A stretch of DNA of 64,000 nt, from the NCBI RefSeq assembly GCF_002835465.1, contig NZ_PIZM01000002.1, positions 548,398 through 612,397 on the forward strand. Reading direction: 5' to 3'. A program made the position numbers and the translations under genes. Every line of letters begins with the position of its first letter. Positions within the stretch are counted from its first letter, which is position 1. Under the pieces are notes generated by a model. The model did not search any database. It was given only the letters and a program-made list of their open reading frames with translations, and was not told where the DNA came from. Of this stretch, positions 8,332 to 18,635 are shown one piece after another. This DNA comes from Psychromonas sp. psych-6C06. GTDB lineage: Bacteria > Pseudomonadota > Gammaproteobacteria > Enterobacterales > Psychromonadaceae.

Positions 8332-9033
8332 TTAGAGTGTTGCATTTATTTCTTTTAACACTTTTGCAGGATTGCTTGCTTGCGTTATTGGACGACCAAT
8401 CACTAAATAATCAGATCCAGAGTCTACCGCTTGCTTAGGCGTCTTAATACGGCGTTGATCGCCACTATCACTTCCCTCTGGTCTAATACCAGGAGTAACC
8501 AATTTAAACTTTTCACCCAATAAAGCTTTTAGCTCTGTTGCTTCATGTGATGAACAAACAACGCCATCAAGACCAGATGACTTAGTTAGAGTAGCAAGGC
8601 GCTTTACCTGCTCAAGCGGAGATAATTCAATACCAAGCTCTAACAAGTCACTTTCATCCATACTGGTTAACACGGTAACCGCAATTAACAGAGGTGCTTT
8701 ATCGCCATAAGGCTCAAGAATTGCCTTTGCAGCTTCCATCATTCGACGCCCCCCACTAGCATGGACATTTACCATCCAAACACCTAGATCAGCGGCGGCT
8801 TTTACAGCCTTGGCAACAGTGTTAGGAATATCATGGAATTTAAGATCTAAAAACACATCAAAACCTTTATCTACAATCTGTTTGACAAAATCAGGGCCAA
8901 AATGGGTAAACATCTCTTTACCAATTTTTAAGCGACAAGTTGTTGGATCAAGTTGATTAATAAAATCTAATGCAGCTTGTTTATTATCATAATCTAATGC
9001 GATCACGACTTTAGGGTCGATAATTTGATTCAT
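8332..9033 (-). CDS. pyrF: Orotidine 5'-phosphate decarboxylase
   Basis: 233 aa, the usual bacterial length. It decarboxylates OMP to UMP, the last step of pyrimidine synthesis. Visible signatures are [15 protein letters not shown] at the N-terminus, the catalytic D-x-K-x-x-D stretch in [35 protein letters not shown], and the phosphate-binding [10 protein letters not shown] and YLVIGRPIT. It lies 104 bp downstream of lapB, the common pyrF-lapB-lapA neighbourhood of gammaproteobacteria. Confidence 0.97.
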   Translation of the reverse strand: MNQIIDPKVVIALDYDNKQAALDFINQLDPTTCRLKIGKEMFTHFGPDFVKQIVDKGFDVFLDLKFHDIPNTVAKAVKAAADLGVWMVNVHASGGRRMMEAAKAILEPYGDKAPLLIAVTVLTSMDESDLLELGIELSPLEQVKRLATLTKSSGLDGVVCSSHEATELKALLGEKFKLVTPGIRPEGSDSGDQRRIKTPKQAVDSGSDYLVIGRPITQASNPAKVLKEINATL

Positions 9034-9137
9034 TTTTATTCTCTTCTATAAGGTAGGACTTAGCTCCTACTTCCAATATATTTAATAATGCTAATGCGTT
9101 AGCTGCTCACTACCAATAGATAGCTGACCACTTTATA

Positions 9138-10301
9138 TTATTCGCCATCTAGGCCCCGTATAGGTTTAATTCTTCCCCAGCTTTTACATGAAGGGCATAA
9201 CCAAAACAGTTTGTTGCTTGAATAGCCACATTTTTGACAACGATACTGTGGACGAAGTTTTATCTGCTGAGCAACTAATTTTTGCAAGAATGATAAGCTT
9301 TCTACTTCACTTGATGATTCCGAAAGCGTTAAGTGGTAAGTCATCAGTTGATTAAAGCCTTTCATCGTTGGATTACGGCGTAACTCTTGAAGCATAAAAG
9401 ACTGTGCTTTTTCAACACTGCGAAACTCTGCAATCAATTTAGATAGCAAGATAACCGCACTTGCACCAGCTCCCAAACTGATAATACGATACAAGTAAGT
9501 AATCAACTCTTCTTCACGCCCTAGCTGTTGGTGCAATAACAACAGCTTATCTAGAATGACCTCGGAAAACTCAATATCCACTTCAGGTATTGTTTGTAAC
9601 GTCTCTAAAGCTTTATCTAAGCGGTTATATCGCTGGTAAAAGTCACTTAAGGCTAAACTTGCTTTAATACAAGCAGGAAATATATCTAATGCTTTCTTAT
9701 ATAGTTTAACCTGAGCCTTTTCTTCATCCATTTCCGAAGCTAAACTACAGTAAAGATAAGCAAGCGTTCGTCGCTTTGCCTTTCCTTTAGCAAGTTTATT
9801 TAAACTTTCAGTGACGCTGACAGCATCCTTCCACTCTTTTAATTGCTGATATATATTTAGTAAATTCTCAAGCGCGACCTGCTTATATTCTGGCGATGAC
9901 TTAAGCTGTACAAAAATTTCTTCACTGCGATCAAACAGCCCTGCTTGGTAAAAGTCTTTGCCTAGCTGTAACATGGCAAGATCACGTTGTTCACGTGTTA
10001 ATGATGGACGCGCAATTAAGTTCTGATGAATGCGAATCGAGCGCTCTACTTCACCTCGCTGACGAAACAGGTTGCCAAGCGCAAGATGAGTTTCAATCGT
10101 TTCGCTGTCAACTTCAAGCAAAGCAATGAAATGATCGACCGCTTTATCTGGCTGATCGCTGAGAAGGAAATTAAGCCCTTTAACATAGTCACTACTGAGT
10201 TTATTCTCTTTTTTCTGCTTTTTTTGGTGCACACTGCGCACCCCCATATACCAACCATAAAAGGCAGCGATAGGTAATAAAAGGAAGAATATCTCTTGCA
10301 C
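9138..10301 (-). CDS. lapB: Lipopolysaccharide assembly protein B
   Basis: 387 aa, matching E. coli LapB (YciM). An N-terminal membrane anchor (IFFLLLPIAAFYGWYMGV) is followed by TPR repeats through ~residue 350. A C-terminal rubredoxin-like metal site is formed by two CxxC pairs (YRCQKCGYSS and LWLCPSCKSWG-type, here FWLCPSCKSWG). LapB couples the FtsH protease to LpxC and so limits lipid A synthesis at the inner membrane. The start follows the lapA stop by 6 bp, so the two are co-transcribed. Confidence 0.96.
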   Translation of the reverse strand: MQEIFFLLLPIAAFYGWYMGVRSVHQKKQKKENKLSSDYVKGLNFLLSDQPDKAVDHFIALLEVDSETIETHLALGNLFRQRGEVERSIRIHQNLIARPSLTREQRDLAMLQLGKDFYQAGLFDRSEEIFVQLKSSPEYKQVALENLLNIYQQLKEWKDAVSVTESLNKLAKGKAKRRTLAYLYCSLASEMDEEKAQVKLYKKALDIFPACIKASLALSDFYQRYNRLDKALETLQTIPEVDIEFSEVILDKLLLLHQQLGREEELITYLYRIISLGAGASAVILLSKLIAEFRSVEKAQSFMLQELRRNPTMKGFNQLMTYHLTLSESSSEVESLSFLQKLVAQQIKLRPQYRCQKCGYSSNKLFWLCPSCKSWGRIKPIRGLDGE

Positions 10302-10307
10302 TAAGTG

Positions 10308-10595
10308 TTAATCTTTTTCAGGAGTGGTACGTAACAGGTTCAATTCTTTACGCTGTTTCTTATTCAGTTTACGTAACTGACGATTTTTTATCATTAAGCG
10401 GAGATAAAAAAGAGAACCAAAACAGGCTGAGACAACAAACCCGAGCAAGAAGTTAATCGCAAGTAAGGTTGATAAGCGCATTTCACTTTGCGCGAGTAAA
10501 TAATTTATATTCACCAATTGCTGATTTTTCAAACCTAAGATAATCGCTATGGCAAACAGTAAAACGATAAGCATGATAGTTAGAAAACGTTTCAT
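10308..10595 (-). CDS. lapA: Lipopolysaccharide assembly protein A
   Basis: 95 aa with two membrane helices: residues ~5-22 (LTIMLIVLLFAIAIILGL) and ~40-68 (LLAINFLLGFVVSACFGSLF). A basic cytoplasmic tail follows (KNRQLRKLNKKQRKELN). This is the DUF1049/LapA architecture. LapA works with LapB in LPS assembly control. It is the first gene of the lapA-lapB pair, after the ihfB terminator. Confidence 0.93.
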   Translation of the reverse strand: MKRFLTIMLIVLLFAIAIILGLKNQQLVNINYLLAQSEMRLSTLLAINFLLGFVVSACFGSLFYLRLMIKNRQLRKLNKKQRKELNLLRTTPEKD

Positions 10596-10686
10596 ATTTC
10601 AGCTCTATAGGAATGAATGGTTTACTAAGTGTATTATAAATTGAGCAGCTAATAAATCCGTGATTTAACTTTCGCTAAAATTTAGG

Positions 10687-10718
10687 CAAAAAAAATGGTG
10701 CTTTATAAGCACCATTTT
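10687..10718 (-). terminator. Rho-independent terminator after ihfB
   Basis: On the minus strand AATGGTGCTT pairs with AAGCACCATT (perfect 10-bp stem, 3-nt loop), followed by a run of T (complement of the A-run 10688-10695). It lies ~16 bp past the ihfB stop. Confidence 0.88.
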
Positions 10719-10733
10719 CAAATTTAATATGCA

Positions 10734-11021
10734 TTATGCATTAACGGCATTAACCCGCTCTCTCAACTCTTTGCCTGGTTTAAAGTGCGGTACATGCTTG
10801 CCACCCAACTCAACCTTATCTCCTGTTTTAGGATTACGGCCAATACGTGGTGCACGATAATGCAATGAAAAGCTACCAAAACCTCGAACTTCAATTCGCT
10901 CACCTTGGGAAAGAGAATCCGTCATCAGTTGTAGCGTTTCTTTTACACTATCTTCAACCTCTTTAATCGACAATTGAAAGTGCTTGCTGGTTAGTCTCTC
11001 AATTAAATCAGACTTAGTCAT
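10734..11021 (-). CDS. ihfB: Integration host factor subunit beta
   Basis: 95 aa HU/IHF fold. [37 protein letters not shown] and the arm/tail [15 protein letters not shown] are diagnostic of IhfB. With IhfA it bends DNA, including at sigma-54 promoters such as those in this window. It lies 82 bp downstream of rpsA, the conserved rpsA-ihfB order, and is followed by a strong terminator. Confidence 0.97.
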   Translation of the reverse strand: MTKSDLIERLTSKHFQLSIKEVEDSVKETLQLMTDSLSQGERIEVRGFGSFSLHYRAPRIGRNPKTGDKVELGGKHVPHFKPGKELRERVNAVNA

Positions 11022-11103
11022 ATTTTACCTCATTTTAAGTTAACGAATGCAGTAAGCAGACTCCAGATTAATTAGGAAGGATATTGCTACCCTTCCCCAT
11101 TAA

Positions 11104-12774
11104 TTATTTGCCTTTAGCTGCATTAAATGCGTCAAGCATTGCATTACCCATGCTTGCTTCATCTTGCTCTTTCAAGCTATCGATTGCTTCTTTCTCTTCA
11201 GCTTCATCTTTCGCTTTAATAGAAAGGCTAATTACGCGGTTTTTACGATCAACACCTACGAATTTAGCTTCAACAGAATCACCAGCTTTAAGCTCAGTAG
11301 ATGCATCTTCGATACGGTCACGTGAAATATCAGCAACACGGATGTAACCTTCAACGCCATCAGCAAGAGTTACAATTGCACCTTTTGCATCAGATTCTGC
11401 GATAGTACCGTTAACAATAGACCCTTTCTTATTTTCTGCTAAGTAATTATTGAATGGGTCAGCAGCAATTTGCTTGATACCTAGAGAGATACGTTCACGC
11501 TCTGGGTCAACTTGAAGTACAACAGCTTCGATTTCGTCGCCTTTTTTGTAATCAAGAACTGCTTTCTCGCCTTCAACATCCCAGCTGATATCAGAAAGAT
11601 GTACTAGACCATCGATGTTACCGTCAAGACCGATGAAGATACCGAAGTCAGTAATAGACTTGATTTTACCAGAAACTTTCTGGCCTTTATCGTGTGTTGA
11701 AGAGAACTCTTCCCATGGGTTAGCTTTACATTGCTTAAGACCTAGAGAGATACGACGACGTTCTTCGTCGATGTCTAGAACCATAACTTCAGCCATATCA
11801 CCTAAGTTAACAACTTTAGATGGGTGGATGTTTTTATTAGTCCAATCCATTTCAGAAACGTGAACAAGACCTTCAACGCCTTCTTCAATTTCTACGAAAC
11901 AACCGTAATCTGTTAAGTTAGTTACTTTACCAGTTAGACGAGTTGATTCAGGGTAACGCTTAGCGATTGCTACCCATGGATCTTCACCAAGTTGCTTAAG
12001 ACCTAGTGAAACACGTGTGCGCTCACGATCGTACTTAAGAACTTTAACGTTGATTTCATCACCAACATTTACGATTTCACTTGGGTGCTTAACGCGTTTC
12101 CAAGCCATATCTGTGATATGTAGTAGACCGTCAACACCACCTAAGTCTACGAAAGCACCGTAGTCTGTTAGGTTCTTAACGATACCTTTAACGTCTTGAC
12201 CTTCTTGAAGATTCTCAAGTAGCTCATCACGCTCAGCACTGTTTTCAGTTTCGATAACAGCACGACGAGATACAACAACGTTGTTACGTTTTTGATCAAG
12301 TTTGATCACTTTGAATTCAATATCTTTGTTTTCAAGGTGAGCAGTGTCACGTACAGGGCGTACGTCAACTAATGAACCAGGTAGGAAAGCACGGATACCG
12401 TTTAATTCAACAGTGAAACCACCTTTAACTTTACCGTTGATAACACCGATAACAGTTTCTTGGTCTTCATATGCTTTCTCAAGCTGGATCCAAGCTTCGT
12501 GACGTTTCGCTTTTTCACGAGAAAGTTTAGTTTCACCGAAACCGTCCTCTACCGCATCTAGCGCTACATCAACAACATCGCCGATAGCAACTTCGATTTC
12601 GCCAGCAGTGTTCTTAAATTCAGCAGCATCGATAGCAGCTTCAGATTTAAGACCAGCATCTACGAATACTAGGTTATTACGAATTCCAACAATTGTACCT
12701 TTAACAATTGTACCTGGGCGAGTTTCTACCTGTTGAAGAGATTCTTCAAATAGTTCAGCAAAAGATTCCATCAT
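11104..12774 (-). CDS. rpsA: 30S ribosomal protein S1
   Basis: 556 aa, the same length class as E. coli S1 (557 aa). Six S1/OB repeats are visible, with linkers such as [38 protein letters not shown] and [11 protein letters not shown]. The start [21 protein letters not shown] aligns with E. coli MTESFAQLFEESL. S1 binds mRNA and brings it to the 30S subunit. No good Shine-Dalgarno precedes the ATG (AAATAG), as in the autoregulated rpsA leaders of enterics. The cmk-rpsA-ihfB order is conserved. Confidence 0.98.
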   Translation of the reverse strand: MMESFAELFEESLQQVETRPGTIVKGTIVGIRNNLVFVDAGLKSEAAIDAAEFKNTAGEIEVAIGDVVDVALDAVEDGFGETKLSREKAKRHEAWIQLEKAYEDQETVIGVINGKVKGGFTVELNGIRAFLPGSLVDVRPVRDTAHLENKDIEFKVIKLDQKRNNVVVSRRAVIETENSAERDELLENLQEGQDVKGIVKNLTDYGAFVDLGGVDGLLHITDMAWKRVKHPSEIVNVGDEINVKVLKYDRERTRVSLGLKQLGEDPWVAIAKRYPESTRLTGKVTNLTDYGCFVEIEEGVEGLVHVSEMDWTNKNIHPSKVVNLGDMAEVMVLDIDEERRRISLGLKQCKANPWEEFSSTHDKGQKVSGKIKSITDFGIFIGLDGNIDGLVHLSDISWDVEGEKAVLDYKKGDEIEAVVLQVDPERERISLGIKQIAADPFNNYLAENKKGSIVNGTIAESDAKGAIVTLADGVEGYIRVADISRDRIEDASTELKAGDSVEAKFVGVDRKNRVISLSIKAKDEAEEKEAIDSLKEQDEASMGNAMLDAFNAAKGK

Positions 12775-12861
12775 CTATTTATTCACACTTATTTTATACA
12801 ACCCATCACAATCCATTCGCGAGGGAGGCAAGAAAAATTATCATTTCATCCATAAAACGAT

Positions 12862-12890
12862 ATATAAAAAGCAGTAAGTTATTTTACTGC
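12862..12890 (-). terminator. Hairpin terminator overlapping the cmk 3' end
   Basis: On the minus strand GCAGTAA (12884-12890) pairs with TTACTGC (12871-12877), followed by TTTTTATATA. The left arm covers the last cmk codons and the stop. It would separate cmk from rpsA, at least in part. Confidence 0.65.
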
Positions 12891-13556
12891 CAAATTGAGT
12901 TTAAGCTTAACTAAATCAATAACTTGACTTACAACTTCATCAATAGATAATGAGGTTGAATCTATCTCAATGGCATCGGTTGCAGGGCGCAAAGGCGCTA
13001 CAGCACGGTTTCTATCACGATAGTCACGGTCTTTGATTTCGCTTAAAATTTGCGCGATGCTAACATTAAAGCCTTTATTTTGCAACTGATTAAAGCGTCG
13101 TTGCGCGCGCTCTTCGGCACTGGCATCTAAAAACACTTTGACGGGAGCATCAGGAAAAACTTCAGTGCCCATGTCACGGCCGTCGGCTATTAAACCTGGT
13201 GCTTGATAAAACGCCTTTTGGCGAGCAAGTAACGCATCGCGAACGATTTGAATCGATGCGACTTTAGAAGCGGCCTCTGCAACAACTTCGGTACGTAATT
13301 TATCACCCACATTTTGATCATTTAGAATAGTGTCTACACCAACACCATTAGAAACAAAAGCCACCTGTAAATTAAGCGCTAATTCAGCTAATTCTGACTC
13401 GTTATCTAAGGCGATATTTTCTTGTAATGCGGCAAACGCTAAAATGCGATATAACGCGCCACTGTCTAATAAATTCCAACCAAGCTTACTGGCTAAAATA
13501 TGACAAACAGTGCCCTTACCAGATCCACTTGGGCCATCAATTGTAATGATGTTCAT
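12879..13556 (-). CDS. cmk: Cytidylate kinase
   Basis: 225 aa. It phosphorylates CMP/dCMP with ATP. The P-loop [12 protein letters not shown] lies at residues ~5-16. [10 protein letters not shown] follows, then [13 protein letters not shown], the LID-type [10 protein letters not shown], and [17 protein letters not shown] in the CMP-binding region. It lies 15 bp downstream of mlaA. Confidence 0.97.
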   Translation of the reverse strand: MNIITIDGPSGSGKGTVCHILASKLGWNLLDSGALYRILAFAALQENIALDNESELAELALNLQVAFVSNGVGVDTILNDQNVGDKLRTEVVAEAASKVASIQIVRDALLARQKAFYQAPGLIADGRDMGTEVFPDAPVKVFLDASAEERAQRRFNQLQNKGFNVSIAQILSEIKDRDYRDRNRAVAPLRPATDAIEIDSTSLSIDEVVSQVIDLVKLKLNLAVK

Positions 13557-13571
13557 AATAATTTTAATCCT

Positions 13572-14360
13572 CTAATCTATCTCATCCATAAAGTCATCTA
13601 GATGTTGATTCTCATCGAATGATTGTCGCTGTCGTTTTTCTTCCATCAATAAATTTATATCTTCACTGAATTGATAGAACTTAAATGCTTCATATTGAAT
13701 ATAAGCTTCTTTAGCAAAGATATAGGGGTCAAGTGACTGCTCCAGTAATTTCTCTTGCCCAAGCACACTTTCACGCTTATCAAGACCATCTAGCCCCCAT
13801 AATGCACCACTTTGCCAAAAGGCTAGGTAGCTCATAGGAAAATAAAGGCCATCAACAAATCCACCAACTAACTTTCTTGCACTACGAGGGCCGAGTACCG
13901 GCACCATCAAATAAGGCCCATGAGGTACATACCAACGTCCAAGTACATTACTAAATGTTTCTCGGCGTCTAGGAATGCCTCCTTTTTCAGCTAAATCAAT
14001 AAAGCCCAATAACCCAAAAGTGGAATTAATAGAAAAGCGAAGTAGCGCATCAGCGGCGAGTGCAAATTCCAATTGAATCAGGTTATTTACCATCGTAGAT
14101 GGCTCATCAAAATTTAATACAAAATTATTGATTGCCTTACGCCCAGGAGTAGGAACCCAATCAACATAAGTTTCAGTAACGGGTCGATATATATAAGTAT
14201 CAAGAAAAAGATAATTAAAATCCCAGATGACGCGATTAATTGGCTCAATAGGATCACTCATCTCTGTCAGATACTCATAATCTCCTTGTGCATTTTGTGC
14301 GTTAACTGTAAGTGGCAAGCTTATTAGGCCTGCTAATAACAGTTGAACTCCATTTCTCAT
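13572..14360 (-). CDS. mlaA: MlaA/VacJ-family phospholipid transport protein, without lipobox
   Basis: 262 aa. The MlaA core is clear: EMSDPIEPINRVIWDFN, FVLNFDEPSTMVNNLIQ, RFSINSTFGLLGFIDLAEKGGIPRRRETF, then WYVPHGPYLMVPVLGPRSARK. MlaA with porins removes phospholipid from the outer leaflet of the outer membrane and hands it to MlaC. Most homologues are lipoproteins, but here the signal sequence (NGVQLLLAGLISLPLTVNA, then QNAQ) has no cysteine and looks like a signal peptidase I substrate. A good ribosome-binding site (AAAGGCG) supports this start. Its place between ccmI and cmk resembles vacJ next to ccmI in Vibrio. Confidence 0.92.
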   Translation of the reverse strand: MRNGVQLLLAGLISLPLTVNAQNAQGDYEYLTEMSDPIEPINRVIWDFNYLFLDTYIYRPVTETYVDWVPTPGRKAINNFVLNFDEPSTMVNNLIQLEFALAADALLRFSINSTFGLLGFIDLAEKGGIPRRRETFSNVLGRWYVPHGPYLMVPVLGPRSARKLVGGFVDGLYFPMSYLAFWQSGALWGLDGLDKRESVLGQEKLLEQSLDPYIFAKEAYIQYEAFKFYQFSEDINLLMEEKRQRQSFDENQHLDDFMDEID

Positions 14361-14381
14361 TAATTACGCCTTTCTACTGTG

Positions 14382-15671
14382 TTAAAGTTGCTCTGAAATA
14401 ATAATGTTAACCGGCATCTCTTGTCCTAGTTTAACGACATCACTGACACCTTCCCAGTCTCCTGATTTTTTCATCACATCACCATGCTTGGACAAGCGAG
14501 CTTTAATAATAAATTCACTTTGGTCGCTTAACTTCATGCCTTGCATCATCGCATTTGCATCGGATATTTGAGTCGTAATAGGCAGTTCTGTTAACGCCAT
14601 TTTAACAGCAGCAATTGGCATTTTAGGGCCAGAAACTGCTTGCGCATAAACAATAATAAAGCCAGATTGCGGAACTACGACATTATCAGCGACCGAGACA
14701 TTCACACGATAAATAGGCGCACCATCTTCATCATTCGTATTATATTGACTGTCACTCTGTGGTGTGGCCAGTGCGTTTTCTGGAGAAGTTGTAGTGTTTA
14801 TCTGCTTTTGTGCATAGCTAATGCTGTCACGTAACATAGTGGCTTGCTCAGAGCTTTCATCAATCAATGTTAGCATATGCTTCCAGCGTTTAATGGCGGC
14901 CTCATAATCTTGTTTTTCGAGTGCCATAAAAGCATACATTGACCAAGCCTGGAGTTCACTTGGGTTATCAATGAGTAGTTTCTCCAACATTAACTCAGCT
15001 TTGTGCTGTGAATACTCATCACCTTTTTGCATTTTTAACTGTGCATAGACAAGCACCACATCAACAGAGGCTGGATTTAAAGCATAGGCTTTTTTAACTG
15101 CATCTAGCGCCAACTCAGTGTCTTTAAATACAAGCGCTAAGCGACTATATAACAACCAACCATCTGCATCTTTACTGTCAGAACTAAGGTGAGTACGTAA
15201 GCCAAGCATGATATCGCGCAAATCTTGCTCAGTTGGGCGAGCATTTGGATCATTAAACAGTTTTTCCTGTAATGCAGGGTAACGCTGTAAACTTCCCTCC
15301 CATGCATCAACCTCTTTATAGGCTCCAATAGACCAATACATAGCAATACTACCGACAATCAATAGCAATAATCCTGGTAGCCAAATAAATCGTCGGCCAG
15401 TGCTTGTTGAGGCAATATCGGCATCATTAATATCATCAAGTAGGTTATGTTGTAACTCTTTAACTATTTTATCTTTATCAACCAACAAACCTTGCTGATC
15501 ATCTTTTTCAAGCTCGGCGATACGTACATCATAAAGGGCTCGGTTGAGTTGGTTACGTTTATCATTATTGCTTTTTGTAGCCCCTTTTTTACTTCCTAAA
15601 AAAGGGATAATGAATATTGAAGCTGCGATAATAAGTAACAAAATGGCCCCAAGCCAAAATTGTACAATCAT
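14382..15671 (-). CDS. ccmI: Cytochrome c maturation protein CcmI
   Basis: 429 aa. Two N-terminal membrane helices (~5-25 and ~92-112, FIWLPGLLLLIVGSIAMYW) flank a cytoplasmic loop with the typical RNQLNRALYDVRIAELEKD. A periplasmic TPR part (VDVVLVYAQLKM, ELQAWSMYAFMALEKQDYEAA) and a C-terminal CcmI/CycH domain follow. CcmI chaperones apocytochrome c to the CcmFH ligation complex. Its start shares one base with the ccmH stop (TAATG), which suggests translational coupling. It is the last gene of the ccm operon. Confidence 0.94.
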   Translation of the reverse strand: MIVQFWLGAILLLIIAASIFIIPFLGSKKGATKSNNDKRNQLNRALYDVRIAELEKDDQQGLLVDKDKIVKELQHNLLDDINDADIASTSTGRRFIWLPGLLLLIVGSIAMYWSIGAYKEVDAWEGSLQRYPALQEKLFNDPNARPTEQDLRDIMLGLRTHLSSDSKDADGWLLYSRLALVFKDTELALDAVKKAYALNPASVDVVLVYAQLKMQKGDEYSQHKAELMLEKLLIDNPSELQAWSMYAFMALEKQDYEAAIKRWKHMLTLIDESSEQATMLRDSISYAQKQINTTTSPENALATPQSDSQYNTNDEDGAPIYRVNVSVADNVVVPQSGFIIVYAQAVSGPKMPIAAVKMALTELPITTQISDANAMMQGMKLSDQSEFIIKARLSKHGDVMKKSGDWEGVSDVVKLGQEMPVNIIISEQL

Positions 15672-16132
15672 TATTTATCTCCCTGTTTTAGTATTTTTTG
15701 CAAGCGACTTTCCTCTTCACTGTCTAACTCATCTTCTTTTCGACTTTTTTTCTGCGCCTGTTTAAAGAGCACGATAAAACCAAAGAGGATAAATAACACA
15801 GGGCCTAACCAGAGGAAGATAGTCGCAGGCGTAATAGGCGGATCATAACGGACAAAATTACCAAAACGAGCCACCATATAATCAACGACCTCGTCCTGCG
15901 TCTTCCCTTGTTTCACTAGCTCGTAGGTCTTATTACGCAAATCTTTAGCCAGCTCGGCATTTGAGTCAGAAATATTTTGATTCTGGCATTTAGGGCAACG
16001 TAATATTTTTGTTAAGTCTTGAAATACTTGCTCTTGCTCCGCGTTGTCAAACTCAAAGGTATCGATCGCACTATAGACGTTTGAAGCAAAAATAGTGCTT
16101 AGTAAAAACAGTATTGCTGTTAGTTTTTTCAT
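15671..16132 (-). CDS. ccmH: Cytochrome c maturation thiol-disulfide protein CcmH (CcmL type)
   Basis: 153 aa. Signal sequence (LTAILFLLSTIFASNVYS), then the redox motif LRCPKCQNQNISDSNA with cysteines ~46 and 49. A C-terminal membrane helix (ATIFLWLGPVLFILFGFIVLF) and a charged tail follow. It reduces or holds the CxxCH thiols of apocytochrome c before heme attachment. Only the short redox part of the fused E. coli CcmH is present; the TPR part is the separate ccmI gene. It starts 1 bp after ccmG. Confidence 0.95.
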   Translation of the reverse strand: MKKLTAILFLLSTIFASNVYSAIDTFEFDNAEQEQVFQDLTKILRCPKCQNQNISDSNAELAKDLRNKTYELVKQGKTQDEVVDYMVARFGNFVRYDPPITPATIFLWLGPVLFILFGFIVLFKQAQKKSRKEDELDSEEESRLQKILKQGDK

Positions 16133-16133
16133 G

Positions 16134-16670
16134 TTATTTCATCCCATTAAACAGATCAGCAAGTTGATCTTTCCAAATTCGGGCATTTAAATCGCCAACA
16201 TGTCGATATTGAATAATGCCATTGCTGTCGATGAAATAAGTTTCCGGCGCACCATAAACACCAAGATCCATTCCTAACATGCCATTCTTATCAAACAAAC
16301 TTATTTGATAAGGATCTTTCAGATCCGTTAGCCAACGTATCGCTTTTTTACGATCGTCTTTATAGTTCATGCCGACGATGTAAATGCCCTGCCCAGCAAG
16401 TTCATTGAGAAATTTATGCTCTGCGTAACACGTAGGGCACCACGTTGCCCATACATTCAACAGCATTTTTTTACCTTTGAAAATAGAGGCGTCATGCTGT
16501 TTATTTTCATCGTAAATATCTTGTAAAGTAAACTCAGGAACAGGCTGCCCGATTAACGCCGAGTCTAGCTTTCTCGGATCGCTGTACAGCCCTTTAAAAA
16601 GAAAGATACAAGCAATAAAAAACAGTACTAGTGGCACTGATAAAATGACTATTTTGCGTGTATTGGCCAT
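16134..16670 (-). CDS. ccmG: Thiol:disulfide interchange protein CcmG/DsbE
   Basis: 178 aa. N-terminal anchor (IVILSVPLVLFFIACIFLF), then a thioredoxin fold with the active site NVWATWCPTCYAEH (cysteines ~78 and 81). The glycine-rich YGAPETYFIDSNGIIQYRHVG contains the cis-proline region. It reduces apocytochrome c in the periplasm. It abuts ccmF without a gap. Confidence 0.96.
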   Translation of the reverse strand: MANTRKIVILSVPLVLFFIACIFLFKGLYSDPRKLDSALIGQPVPEFTLQDIYDENKQHDASIFKGKKMLLNVWATWCPTCYAEHKFLNELAGQGIYIVGMNYKDDRKKAIRWLTDLKDPYQISLFDKNGMLGMDLGVYGAPETYFIDSNGIIQYRHVGDLNARIWKDQLADLFNGMK

Positions 16671-18623
16671 CTATGCTTCCTCACTAGCTGATTTTTTTAC
16701 ACGGTAGCGTCTATCCATCATCATTAATATTCCAGCAAACCCCATCATCAGGGGACCAAACCAGATCCAACGAATGAAAGGTTTATAATAGATACGTACT
16801 GCCCATGCTCCATCGGGTAACATTTCCCCCATGGCAATATACAAGTCACGCGTAACACCCGCATCAATAGCTGCTTCTGTCATTGGCATGCGTTGTACGG
16901 TATAAATACGTTTTTCCGATTTCATAGTAGTCACGTATTGACCATCTTTTTTAATTGTAAAGACACCCGCTGAACTGGTGTAGTTGGCCCCATCCATATT
17001 TTGAATAGAGTCAAAATGAAAATCATAATCCTCAAAGGTAATGCTTTCACCAACCATCAACTTTACATCACGCTCAATGGAGTAGTTTTGCGTCATCGTA
17101 ATACCGATAATCATCACCGCAAATCCGGCATGACCAATACTCATTGCCCAATGGCTATAACCAAGCTTGGTTAAACCTGTAAACAGCGAGAAGCGATAAG
17201 TTGAGCGTAAATACAGCTCATAGCAAGTGGTACTAAGGACCCAGAATCCTAAAAATACGCCCATCAGTGCTAGCCATGTAAAATAGGAGGCGAATATGTA
17301 TAAATACAATAGTGTTAACAGAGTGCTAATAATCAAAGAGTGAAGCAGTGGTTTATATAGTTCGTTGATACTTTGACGCTTCCAACGTACTAGCGGTGCA
17401 ACACCTAAAAACAGTGCAAAAGGCACGACTAAAACAGTAAACATACTGTTAAAGAAAGGTTCGCCAATTGAGATACTGCCTAAACCAATCTCTTTGTGGA
17501 CCAGCGGTAATAGGGTACCTAATAACACCACAATCAAAGCAGCGATGAGTAAAATGTTGTTGGTTAGTAACATCGTTTCACGAGAGAGTAACTGATATCG
17601 ACCGCGACTTTTTACTTTTGATGCTTGCACTGCATATAGCAATAACGACCCACCTATTACCAAAATCAAAAAGGCTAAAATAAACAATCCACGTGAAGGA
17701 TCGCTGGCAAATGCGTGCACTGAGACCAAGATACCGGAGCGGACTAAGAAGGTACCTAACAGGCTCAGAGAGAAAGCGCTAATCGCTAGCAATACTGTCC
17801 AAGATTTAAATACACCACGCTTTTCACTGACAGCTAAAGAGTGAATTAATGCAGTACCTGCGATCCACGGCATAAACGATGCATTTTCAACGGGATCCCA
17901 GAACCACCAGCCCCCCCAACCTAATTCGTAATAAGCCCACCAACTACCTAATGCGATACCGATAGTTAAGAAAACCCAAGCAGCCATCGTCCATGGACGA
18001 GACCATTTTGCCCAAGCGCTGTCTAATCGTCCTTCCATTAAAGCTGCAATTGCAAAGGCAAAGGCAACAGAAAAACCAACATACCCCATGTACAACATCG
18101 GTGGATGTAATATCAAGCCAATGTCTTGTAGTAACGGGTTTAAATCCCTACCGTCTACTGGAAAATAAGGTAATGTGCGTAGAAATGGATTAGAAGTTAA
18201 TAAAACAAACAGATAAAATCCAAGTGATAATAATCCCAACACAGCTAATACACGTGCGACTGACTCAACGGGTAAGCGTTTACTTAATACTGCAACTGCA
18301 GTTGTCCATAACGACAACATAAATACCCATAATAATAGCGATCCTTCATGGGCTCCCCATACTGCTGATAAGCGATAATACCAAGGCAGTGCACTATTCG
18401 AGTTTGTGGCAATATAGGTGACAGTAAAATCATTGATAAGAAAAAGATAGCTCAAAATAATCAATGAGATACTGACAAAGAAAAATTGCAGAATGGTTAA
18501 CGTTTTAGCTGACTCAACAGCACGCGGTTCGCGCGCATAAATACCATATAAAGGGTAAACCGTTTGTAGCAGCGCCAACATACAGGCTATTACCAGTGCA
18601 AATTGGCCAATTTCAGCAAGCAT
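16671..18623 (-). CDS. ccmF: Heme lyase subunit CcmF
   Basis: 650 aa, about 14 membrane helices. The heme-handling WWD motif GWGGWWFWDPVENASFMPW is present. Conserved histidines lie in WGAHEGSLLLW, LHPPMLYMGY and SIGHAGF. CcmF is the core of the cytochrome c synthetase and receives heme from holo-CcmE. It starts 12 bp after ccmE. Confidence 0.97.
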   Translation of the reverse strand: MLAEIGQFALVIACMLALLQTVYPLYGIYAREPRAVESAKTLTILQFFFVSISLIILSYLFLINDFTVTYIATNSNSALPWYYRLSAVWGAHEGSLLLWVFMLSLWTTAVAVLSKRLPVESVARVLAVLGLLSLGFYLFVLLTSNPFLRTLPYFPVDGRDLNPLLQDIGLILHPPMLYMGYVGFSVAFAFAIAALMEGRLDSAWAKWSRPWTMAAWVFLTIGIALGSWWAYYELGWGGWWFWDPVENASFMPWIAGTALIHSLAVSEKRGVFKSWTVLLAISAFSLSLLGTFLVRSGILVSVHAFASDPSRGLFILAFLILVIGGSLLLYAVQASKVKSRGRYQLLSRETMLLTNNILLIAALIVVLLGTLLPLVHKEIGLGSISIGEPFFNSMFTVLVVPFALFLGVAPLVRWKRQSINELYKPLLHSLIISTLLTLLYLYIFASYFTWLALMGVFLGFWVLSTTCYELYLRSTYRFSLFTGLTKLGYSHWAMSIGHAGFAVMIIGITMTQNYSIERDVKLMVGESITFEDYDFHFDSIQNMDGANYTSSAGVFTIKKDGQYVTTMKSEKRIYTVQRMPMTEAAIDAGVTRDLYIAMGEMLPDGAWAVRIYYKPFIRWIWFGPLMMGFAGILMMMDRRYRVKKSASEEA

Positions 18624-18635
18624 TAGTTTATCCTT

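Noticed and set aside
9053-9070. Hairpin GTAGGA/TCCTAC between lapB and pyrF as a terminator
   Set aside because: Six base pairs and no T-run; not distinguishable from chance.
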